A model generated the notes under the pieces. That model was given only the letters and a program-made list of their open reading frames with translations, made no database searches and had not been told where the DNA came from. The translations under genes were made by a program, and so were the position numbers. This document shows, piece after piece, positions 1 through 5,020 of a stretch of 5,020 nt of DNA. Numbering within the stretch: the first letter of the stretch is position 1; the number at the start of each line of letters is the position of its first letter. The stretch is from Alphaproteobacteria bacterium (GTDB taxonomy: Bacteria > Pseudomonadota > Alphaproteobacteria > UBA6615), in contig JABDJY010000453.1 of the NCBI GenBank assembly GCA_013003285.1, positions 1-5,020 of the forward strand. Direction: 5' to 3'.

Positions 1-930
1 CAGCTACAGAGTGGCGCTCGGTATATACTTGAACGCCCCGACGAAGTCGCCTTCACTTCGATGCGCCAATTGGCTGACCGGGCCGGTGTTCAGCCCGCGA
101 CCATGGTGAGGCTTGCACAGAAATTGGGCCTCGATGGTTATGAAGCGCTGCGCGAACCCTTTCGCGACGAATTGCGCAAACAACCCAGCGGTTACGGTCG
201 CCGGGCGCGACAATTGCAGGAGCGTACAGGCCGACGCAGCGGTGGCCGGGCGTTAAACCATTTGGCCGGCGAAATGATGTCGGCCGACCGCGAAAACCTC
301 TCGCTGACGCTACAGGCGATCGGTGGTGACGGGTTGGCGGCGACTTCGAAAGTGCTCGCCAAATCGCGCCGGCTTTACATTTTGGGCATGCGCAGCCTCT
401 ATCCGGCCGCCTATTACACCCACTATTCCTGTTCCCTGTTTCGCGACGATGTGGTGCTTCTCGATGGGCCGGGAGGCACATTCTCCGATGGCCTGCGTGG
501 TATCGGCGAAGACGACGCCATGCTGATCTTTTCGCTCGATCCCTATACCAGCGATGTGGTCGAGGCCGCGACCTATGCGGTAGAGCGCGGCGCGGAACTT
601 GTTGCCGTTTCCGACAGTCTGGTGTCGCCGATGGCGGCGCTGACCCCGCATCTGTTGCTGGTGGGAACCGATGGTCCGGCTCTGTTTAAAACCGTTGTCC
701 CCGCAATGGCTGTTGCACAAACGCTGGTGGCCCAAATGTTGGCGCAGGGCGGGCAGGCTGCACTTGATGCCGTGGCCGAGAGCGAGCAGCAATTAGATCG
801 TTTCGAGACTTATTGGCCGGCCGGTGTAACGCCTGCGCCCAGGTTAGCTGGACTCTCTTCCGAGGGTACGGAGGAACCCGACGCAGCGGATTACGCCCGA
901 GCGGATAAATACGGGCTGCCGCGCAAGTAA
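1..930 (+). CDS. MurR/RpiR-family transcriptional regulator (HTH + SIS domain), 5'-truncated by window edge
   Basis: A DNA-binding regulator that is expected to sense a small metabolite through its SIS domain. The frame is open from base 1, and residues before the ATG at 61 (ending ILERPDEVAFTS) already match the RpiR N-terminal domain. That ATG is therefore internal and the real start lies upstream of the window. In window numbering (309 residues), the helix-turn-helix covers about residues 18-45 (RQLADRAGVQPATMVRLAQKLG, read in two parts). The SIS domain covers about 115-255, with YILGMRSLYPAAYY, a DGPGGTFSD segment, an IFSLDPYTSDVVEAA segment and VAVSDSLVSPMA. A charged C-terminal tail of about 45 residues follows. 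It ends 13 bases before the aminotransferase gene on the same strand, so the two are probably co-transcribed and it may control this locus. Many RpiR proteins sense phosphosugars, but those beside amino-acid catabolic genes need not; the ligand is unknown. Confidence 0.93.
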   Translation, partial: QLQSGARYILERPDEVAFTSMRQLADRAGVQPATMVRLAQKLGLDGYEALREPFRDELRKQPSGYGRRARQLQERTGRRSGGRALNHLAGEMMSADRENLSLTLQAIGGDGLAATSKVLAKSRRLYILGMRSLYPAAYYTHYSCSLFRDDVVLLDGPGGTFSDGLRGIGEDDAMLIFSLDPYTSDVVEAATYAVERGAELVAVSDSLVSPMAALTPHLLLVGTDGPALFKTVVPAMAVAQTLVAQMLAQGGQAALDAVAESEQQLDRFETYWPAGVTPAPRLAGLSSEGTEEPDAADYARADKYGLPRK

Positions 931-943
931 GCCGGGTTTAGTT

Positions 944-2329
944 ATGCCGCCTGGTCCTGAGGGCCACCGTCGCGCCGCTAATATCCCGGCGTCCCATACG
1001 CGTATCCTGCACCGTCATGCCCATGCGGATCTTCCAATCGCGGTGGGGGGCGACGGCCCCTACGTTATCGATAATCTGGGAAACCGCTATCTCGATGCGT
1101 CCGGCGGCGCGGCTGTGTCGTGCCTGGGCTATAGCGACCCGGAAATAATTGCCGCGATACAAGAACAGGCTGGCGATCTGGCCTATGCCCACTCGTCGTT
1201 TTTTACCAACGCGCCCATGGAGCAACTGGGTGATTTGATGGTCGCCGGTGCGCCGGCCGGTCTCGACCGGGTGTATCTGGTCTCGGGCGGCTCGGAAGCG
1301 GTCGAGGCGGCGCTTAAAATGGCGCGCCAGTATTTTGTCGAACTGGGTCAGCCGACGCGGCGTCACTTTATCGCCCGCCGACAAAGCTATCACGGCAATA
1401 CGCTAGGCGCTTTGGCGGTGGGCGGCAACGAACCGCGCCGTGAGCCGTTTCGGCCGGTGTTGGCTGAAAGCCATCATGTGAGCCCGTGCTTTGCCTATCG
1501 CGAGCGCCGCGACGGCGAAGACGACGCCCAGTATTGCGACCGACTGGCGGACGAGCTGGAGGCTAAAATCCTCGAACTTGGACCCGAGACCGTAGCGGCT
1601 TTTGTCGCTGAAACGGTGGTCGGCGCCACAAGCGGGGCTGTGCCGCCGGTTGCAGGGTATTTTCAGCGGGTTCGTGAGATCTGCGACAAGTACGGCATCC
1701 TGCTGATACTCGACGAGGTGATGTGCGGCACCGGGCGGACCGGCACCCTGTTCGCCTTCGAGCAAGACGGCATCGTGCCCGACCTGGTCGCCGTGGCGAA
1801 GGGCCTGGCGGCGGGCTATCAGCCCATGGGGACGGTCCTGCTGAGCGAGGATATATTTCAGACCTTTTATAACGGCACTGGGTTCTTCCAGCATGGTCAT
1901 ACCTTCATGGGTCATGCGACCGCCTGCGCCGCTGCGGTCGTGGTGCAGCAGAAACTGCAAGCACCGGAAATGATGGCGACCGTGCGCAGGCTCGGGGCCT
2001 ATTTAGCCGTCGGCCTCGAGACCGCCTTTGCCGACCATCCCCATGTGGGCGACATCCGGGGCCGGGGCATGTTTCGCGGCGTTGAGCTTGTCGCCGATCG
2101 AGCGAGCAAGGTGCCATTTGCACCTAATTTGCGACTGCACGCGCGAATCAAGGCGGCGGCGATGGATAATGGCTTAATGTGTTATCCGGCCGGCGGTACC
2201 GTCGATGGCCATGTCGGCGATCACATTCTACTGGCGCCGCCTTATATTGTGTCGGAAAGCCAGATCGACGAGATCGTTGCCCGCCTGGGCGTTGCCATCG
2301 ACACGGCGGTGTCGAGCGCGAATAGTTAG
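944..2329 (+). CDS. Class III (fold type I) PLP-dependent aminotransferase
   Basis: A cytoplasmic enzyme that transfers an amino group between an amine or omega-amino acid and a keto acid using pyridoxal phosphate. Its 461 residues are normal for the family. Visible features in order: the N-terminal substrate-side segment GGDGPYVIDNLGNRYLDASGG (about 35-55, read in two parts), the phosphate-binding SGGSEA (114-119), the YHG that stacks on the cofactor (149-151), the Asp that holds the pyridine nitrogen in LILDEVM (D257), the Schiff-base lysine in VAVAKGLAAGY (K286), and T320 in HGHTFMGH. All key residues are present, so it should be active. The ATG at 944 is the only ATG that keeps the conserved N-terminus, though it has no clear Shine-Dalgarno sequence and may be translated by coupling to the regulator gene 13 bases upstream. 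No biotin, ornithine or GABA genes are nearby, so BioA-, ArgD- or GabT-type names are not supported. A taurine, beta-alanine or polyamine substrate is possible but unproven. Confidence 0.95.
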   Translation: MPPGPEGHRRAANIPASHTRILHRHAHADLPIAVGGDGPYVIDNLGNRYLDASGGAAVSCLGYSDPEIIAAIQEQAGDLAYAHSSFFTNAPMEQLGDLMVAGAPAGLDRVYLVSGGSEAVEAALKMARQYFVELGQPTRRHFIARRQSYHGNTLGALAVGGNEPRREPFRPVLAESHHVSPCFAYRERRDGEDDAQYCDRLADELEAKILELGPETVAAFVAETVVGATSGAVPPVAGYFQRVREICDKYGILLILDEVMCGTGRTGTLFAFEQDGIVPDLVAVAKGLAAGYQPMGTVLLSEDIFQTFYNGTGFFQHGHTFMGHATACAAAVVVQQKLQAPEMMATVRRLGAYLAVGLETAFADHPHVGDIRGRGMFRGVELVADRASKVPFAPNLRLHARIKAAAMDNGLMCYPAGGTVDGHVGDHILLAPPYIVSESQIDEIVARLGVAIDTAVSSANS

Positions 2330-2335
2330 TTCAAC

Positions 2336-2340
2336 AGAGG
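2336..2340 (+). promoter_or_regulatory. Ribosome binding site of the first TAXI binding-protein gene
   Basis: AGAGG lies 11 bases before the ATG at 2352, directly after the aminotransferase stop codon. It supports the ATG at 2352 over an upstream in-frame ATG at 2205, which sits inside the aminotransferase gene. Spacing is slightly long, so translation may be moderate. Confidence 0.55.
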
Positions 2341-2351
2341 CCGTTACACCG

Positions 2352-3350
2352 ATGAAATTTCAGTCCCGTTTAAGGTTCCCGGCCGCTTGCGGATTATTTG
2401 CCCTCGCTCTGGCGGCATCGGTGGGTGGGTTCGCCGACGATGCTAGGGCGACCGAGCACCAAACCTTTGTTATCGGCACCGGCAATGTGGCGGGCGTGTA
2501 TTACCCCGCCGCCGGCGCAATCTGTCAGGCGATGAATGGGGTGCGCGAGGCCGGCGATCCAACCTGCGCCGTAGTACCGGGCGAAAGTTCGAAAGCGAAC
2601 CTGGCGGCGTTGCGGGCCGAGGGCACCGATTTTGCGATCGTGCAGTCCGACTGGCAATTTTGGGCCCAGCAGGGCGCCGAGTTTTTTGCCGACCCGACGC
2701 CCTTTACGTCGCTCAGATCCGTCATGGCGTTACATGCCGAACCGCTGGTGATCGCCGTGCGCCGCGGCGGCGGTATTGGCGCGCTGGCCGATCTCAAAGG
2801 CAAACGGGTCAGCGTTGGCGCGCCGGCGAGCGCCAGCCGCGGCATGATGGAGGTGCTGATGGGCGCGCTCGGCTGGTCCATGTCGGACTTTGGCGAGGTG
2901 AAGGAGTTCGCCGCGCCGCAACAGGCGGCCGCACTGTGCAATAGCGATATCGATGCTGCGGTCTATGCGGTTGGTAGCCCGTCGGCGACCCTTGCCGCGC
3001 TGACCACCCGCTGCGAAGTCTCGTTTCTGCCGCTGGCCGGGCCCGAGGTCGATCAATTGCTGGCCGAGAACAAGTTTTATCGGACGGCTGCCATACCGGC
3101 AGGGGTCTATGCCGGCATCGACGCCGCCGTGCCGACATTCGGCGTCGGCGCCACCTTGGTGACCCGCGCCAATATGTCCGAAACGGTGGTCGCGGCGCTG
3201 GTTACCGCCGTGCTGGAGAATTTCGAGGCATTTCGTGCGCTGCACCCGGCCCTGACTTGGCTCGAGACCGATCAAATGATGCGTGGCGGGCTCTCCGCAC
3301 CGTTGCATCCGGCCGCCGCGCGGGTCTTCACCGAGCGCGAAGGCTCCTAA
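2352..3350 (+). CDS. TAXI-family TRAP transporter solute-binding protein (first of two)
   Basis: A periplasmic binding protein of a TRAP transporter, 332 residues, typical for TAXI proteins. The N-terminus is a Sec signal peptide: positive residues (KFQSRLR), a hydrophobic stretch at about 10-26, and likely cleavage after ARA (A33). The mature start carries the family signature FVIGTGNVAGVYYPAAG (39-55), followed by FAIVQSD (94-100), an LADLKGKRVSVGAP segment (145-158), VYAVGSPS (204-211), and the C-terminal GGLSAPLHPAA (312-322). Cysteines C58 and C72 match a pair in the second binding protein and probably form a disulfide. C196 and C221 are extra. The start at 2352 is chosen because the signal peptide begins there and a Shine-Dalgarno precedes it. 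It lies 22 bases after the aminotransferase stop, so co-transcription is likely. The ligand is unknown; the structurally studied Thermus TAXI protein bound glutamate or glutamine, which fits but does not prove an amino-acid role here. Confidence 0.93.
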   Translation: MKFQSRLRFPAACGLFALALAASVGGFADDARATEHQTFVIGTGNVAGVYYPAAGAICQAMNGVREAGDPTCAVVPGESSKANLAALRAEGTDFAIVQSDWQFWAQQGAEFFADPTPFTSLRSVMALHAEPLVIAVRRGGGIGALADLKGKRVSVGAPASASRGMMEVLMGALGWSMSDFGEVKEFAAPQQAAALCNSDIDAAVYAVGSPSATLAALTTRCEVSFLPLAGPEVDQLLAENKFYRTAAIPAGVYAGIDAAVPTFGVGATLVTRANMSETVVAALVTAVLENFEAFRALHPALTWLETDQMMRGGLSAPLHPAAARVFTEREGS

Positions 3351-3370
3351 CCGTCCTGCTAAGGGTGGAG

Positions 3371-3395
3371 CCGGGCGAAGTGACTCCCCGCCCGG
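3371..3395 (+). terminator. GC-rich hairpin after the first TAXI gene, weak terminator or mRNA-stabilising stem
   Basis: CCGGGCG (3371-3377) pairs perfectly with CGCCCGG (3389-3395) around an 11-base loop. The following bases are ATTGTGTGTAAT, so there is no true T-run; as an intrinsic terminator it would be weak. It could equally protect the 3' end of the upstream transcript from nucleases. Confidence 0.4.
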
Positions 3396-3479
3396 ATTGT
3401 GTGTAATCTATTTGTCTGAAACACGCGTACCCGGCGATTTATGACCGGGGACCGGTAAAAAAGAACAAATCAGGGCAAA

Positions 3480-3484
3480 AGGAG
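3480..3484 (+). promoter_or_regulatory. Strong ribosome binding site that decides a GTG start
   Basis: AGGAG, within the purine-rich AAAAGGAGAGAA, lies 7 bases before the GTG at 3492. This is the best Shine-Dalgarno in the window. It fixes GTG as the start, which is also where the signal peptide begins. It suggests strong translation of the second binding protein. Confidence 0.8.
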
Positions 3485-3491
3485 AGAACCA

Positions 3492-4469
3492 GTGTCCCAT
3501 TATCGTAAAGGTCTATTGACGGCGGCGGCCGTGGCAACGATGGCGTTCGGTGCCTCGGCTGTCAGTTCGACAGACGTACATGCACAGTCGCGCGACATTC
3601 TGATCGGCGGCGGGTCGGTGACCGGTGTCTACTATCAGGTCGCCTTGCAGACCTGTCAGATCATCAACAAGCATGCCGGCGACAAATATAACTGCGTCGG
3701 CCGGCCGGCCTTGGGCTCGGTGTTTAACGTCAACGCCGTGAACCGCGGGCTGCTCGACTTCGGCGTCGCCCAGTCCGACCGTAACTGGCAGGCCGCGAAC
3801 GGCAAGGCCGACTGGGACGGCAAGCCGGTCAGCAAGCTGCGCAGCGTGTTCTCCGCCCATCCCGAGGCGGTGCTGTTGGTCACCCGTGTCGATTCCGGCA
3901 TCAAGAGTGTCGAAGATCTGAAGGGCAAGACGGTCAATATCGGCAACCCGGGCTCAGGTCAGCGCGGTAACTCGATGGATCTGCTGCCGCTCTACGGTAT
4001 CGATCCAGATAAGGACATCAAGGCCGAGGGCCTGCAGCAGGGCGAAGCCTCGCGGGCACTGGTGGATAAGAAGGTCGATGCCTTCATCTACACCGTCGGT
4101 ATGCCGAGCGCGGCGATCGAGGAACCGGCGAATTCGACCGATATCGATATCCTCGACATCAATTCCGACGCCATCAAGAAGTTCATTTCCGACAAGCCAT
4201 ACTACGTGCTGGCCAAGTATCCGGCCGGCATCGTCAAAGGCGTCGACGAGTTCGAGACCTATGCGGTGAAAGCCACCGTGGTGACGAGCGCAGATGTGGA
4301 CGACCAGACGGTCTATGATTACACCAAGACTGTCTTCGAGAATCTTGATGAGTTGAAGGGAACCCATGCGGCGTTCCGCATTCTCGACCCGGCCGACATG
4401 CTGAAGGGGCTTTCCGCGCCGCTGCATCCGGGGGCCATCAAGTATTACAAGGAACGCGGCTGGATGTAG
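3492..4469 (+). CDS. TAXI-family TRAP transporter solute-binding protein (second of two)
   Basis: A periplasmic binding protein, 325 residues, full length for the family, using a GTG start with a near-ideal Shine-Dalgarno. The signal peptide has SHYRKG, then a hydrophobic, alanine-rich core (8-25), with likely cleavage after VHA (A31). The TAXI signature follows as ILIGGGSVTGVYYQVALQTC (36-55), then FGVAQSDRNW (90-99), the DLKGKTVNIGNPGSGQRG segment, YTVGMPSAA, and GLSAPLHPGAIKYYKERG at the C-terminus. C55 and C68 are the only cysteines and probably form a disulfide. It aligns with the first binding protein end to end, with roughly a third of positions identical by eye, so they are paralogues rather than a recent duplication. 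Codon choice differs from the upstream genes (Phe is TTC in 8 of 9). It lies directly before the permease and a terminator separates them, as expected for the main, abundantly made binding subunit of this transporter. Ligand unknown. Confidence 0.95.
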   Translation: MSHYRKGLLTAAAVATMAFGASAVSSTDVHAQSRDILIGGGSVTGVYYQVALQTCQIINKHAGDKYNCVGRPALGSVFNVNAVNRGLLDFGVAQSDRNWQAANGKADWDGKPVSKLRSVFSAHPEAVLLVTRVDSGIKSVEDLKGKTVNIGNPGSGQRGNSMDLLPLYGIDPDKDIKAEGLQQGEASRALVDKKVDAFIYTVGMPSAAIEEPANSTDIDILDINSDAIKKFISDKPYYVLAKYPAGIVKGVDEFETYAVKATVVTSADVDDQTVYDYTKTVFENLDELKGTHAAFRILDPADMLKGLSAPLHPGAIKYYKERGWM

Positions 4470-4482
4470 TCCAACCCGTTGG

Positions 4483-4513
4483 CGGGCGGTGCCTTAGGGC
4501 ACCGCCCGTTTTT
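4483..4513 (+). terminator. Intrinsic terminator (or partial terminator) between binding protein and permease
   Basis: The stem CGGGCGGTGCC (4483-4493) pairs perfectly with GGCACCGCCCG (4498-4508), giving 11 base pairs around the loop TTAG, followed by five T (4509-4513). It starts 13 bases after the stop codon. The T-run lies only on the + strand side, so it acts on transcripts coming from the binding-protein gene. Since the permease gene follows 40 bases later with no obvious promoter between, partial read-through is likely, giving more binding protein than permease mRNA. Confidence 0.88.
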
Positions 4514-4543
4514 CGACACAGTGACGCAGTTTACATAGCATTT

Positions 4544-4549
4544 GGGGGG
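4544..4549 (+). promoter_or_regulatory. Probable ribosome binding site of the permease gene
   Basis: A run of six G lies 4 bases before the ATG at 4554. It can pair with the CCUCC end of 16S rRNA but is less standard than AGGAG and sits close to the start. It is the only purine-rich block before this ATG. Confidence 0.5.
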
Positions 4550-4553
4550 CCGA

Positions 4554-5020
4554 ATGAGCGCGGATCAAAACGGCACGGGAGACGCCTTGGGCGAACCGGA
4601 GCTCAATCAAACCGCTGAAGATCTTGTCGCCCAGGTCGAGAGCGGCCCGCGCAATCCCACCAGCCAAATCGCCGCCAGCGTGATCATCGCGATCTCGGTC
4701 GCCTGGTCCATATTCCAGCTCTATATCGCCCAGGAACCGATCAATTCGTTCATCGCCCGGTCCTGGCATCTCGGCTTCGCGCTGGCCTTGGTGCTCCTGG
4801 CCTATCCCGCCTACGACTATCATAACCCGCCGCGCTGGGTGCGCGGCCTGCGCGCCGTGCTGCCGTTCCTCAAAAACGCCCGGCCCAACCGCGAATATAT
4901 TCCCATTATCGATATCGTACTGGCGATCGTCGCCACCGCCGGTGCGCTGTTCATCTGGTACGACTTCCAAGGCATCATCAACCGCCAGGGCCTGCCCAGT
5001 CAGACCGATGTGATCATGGG
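4554..5020 (+). CDS. TRAP transporter fused permease subunit (TAXI-associated, DctQM-like), 3'-truncated by window edge
   Basis: The inner-membrane part of a TAXI-type TRAP transporter, in which the small (DctQ-like) and large (DctM-like) subunits are normally one polypeptide of more than 600 residues. Only the first 155 residues are in the window and the frame is still open at base 5020. A hydrophilic, acidic leader (1-35) includes EDLVAQVESGPRNPT, a pattern typical of the family just before the first helix. Predicted membrane segments are about 39-58 (IAASVIIAISVAWSIFQLYI), 71-87 and 116-136. The motifs WSIFQLY, SWHLGFALALVLLAYPAY and YIPIIDIVLAIVA match the N-terminal region of fused TRAP permeases as I know them. 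The transport-pathway region (DctM-like) would lie downstream. It is 84 bases behind the second binding-protein gene, past an intrinsic terminator. All six Phe codons in the window are TTC, like the second binding-protein gene and unlike the three genes upstream. Confidence 0.92.
   Translation, partial: MSADQNGTGDALGEPELNQTAEDLVAQVESGPRNPTSQIAASVIIAISVAWSIFQLYIAQEPINSFIARSWHLGFALALVLLAYPAYDYHNPPRWVRGLRAVLPFLKNARPNREYIPIIDIVLAIVATAGALFIWYDFQGIINRQGLPSQTDVIM

Larger units (their letters stand above)
3351..3491 (+). promoter_or_regulatory. Intergenic leader between the two TAXI genes; possible separate promoter region
   Basis: This 141-base gap is much longer than the 13- and 22-base gaps upstream. 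It holds a GC-rich hairpin (3371-3395), a second weak inverted repeat (CCCGG at 3430-3434 with CCGGG at 3445-3449), an ACCGGT palindrome at 3451-3455 with its preceding base, an A-rich run, and a strong ribosome binding site. A poor -35-like TTGTCT (3412-3417) with AT-rich sequence 19-25 bases further on could be a promoter, but the match is weak. The layout is compatible with the second binding-protein gene having its own transcript start. This is inference from spacing and structure. Confidence 0.35.

Noticed and set aside
61..63. ATG at 61 as the true start of the RpiR gene
   Set aside because: The same frame is open to base 1 and the residues before it match the conserved RpiR N-terminal domain; starting there would cut into the helix-turn-helix domain.
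1403..1960. 185-codon minus-strand open frame opposite the aminotransferase
   Set aside because: It lies wholly opposite a conserved catalytic region, has no recognisable domain and no good start context.
2205..2351. In-frame 5' extension of the first TAXI gene starting inside the aminotransferase gene
   Set aside because: The extra 49 residues are arginine/serine-rich, have no family match, overlap conserved aminotransferase coding sequence, and would bury the signal peptide that begins at the ATG at 2352.
2730..3308. 192-codon open frame on the minus strand opposite the first TAXI gene
   Set aside because: The translation is rich in Arg, His, Gly and Gln without family motifs, as expected for the antisense of GC-rich coding DNA; the + strand frame carries clear TAXI motifs.
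3412..3443. Possible sigma70-type promoter (TTGTCT with a downstream AT-rich block)
   Set aside because: Only 4 of 6 matches at -35 and no convincing -10 at normal spacing; mentioned in the intergenic entry but not called as a promoter.
4471..4482. Small inverted repeat CCAA/TTGG just before the terminator
   Set aside because: Only four base pairs with a four-base loop; too small to claim a separate function, and it may simply be chance.
4494..4970. 158-codon minus-strand open frame near the window end
   Set aside because: It is opposite the permease gene, whose + strand translation has membrane helices and family motifs; the minus frame is an Asp/Gly/Arg-rich shadow and runs through the terminator stem.

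Overview
The window looks like chromosomal DNA from a GC-rich alphaproteobacterium. This is judged from protein style only: an RpiR-type regulator next to a class III aminotransferase and a TAXI-type TRAP transporter is a common kind of catabolic locus there. Five genes all run on the + strand. No RNA gene, insertion sequence, CRISPR array or origin was seen.

Layout: (1) positions 1-930, the 3' part of a MurR/RpiR-family regulator (helix-turn-helix plus SIS domain), with its true start upstream of the window; (2) 944-2329, a complete class III PLP-dependent aminotransferase; (3) 2352-3350, a complete TAXI-family solute-binding protein with a signal peptide; (4) a 141-base gap (3351-3491) holding a GC-rich hairpin and a very good ribosome binding site; (5) 3492-4469, a second, diverged TAXI-family solute-binding protein starting at GTG; (6) an intrinsic terminator at 4483-4513; (7) 4554 to the window end, the N-terminal part of a TRAP permease of the fused (DctQM-like) type that goes with TAXI binding proteins.

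The most economical reading is an uptake-and-transamination locus. Periplasmic TAXI proteins capture an organic acid or amino acid and hand it to the fused permease for sodium- or proton-driven import. The aminotransferase moves an amino group to or from the imported compound or a product of it, and the RpiR protein controls the locus in response to a metabolite. The substrate cannot be read from the sequence.

The most notable points are two non-identical TAXI binding proteins for one visible permease, a strong terminator between the second binding protein and the permease, and a sharp change in phenylalanine codon use between genes 1-3 and genes 4-5. Together these suggest that two modules, meeting in the 3351-3491 gap, have been joined. 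Nothing here amounts to a demonstrably new system; the individual families are known.
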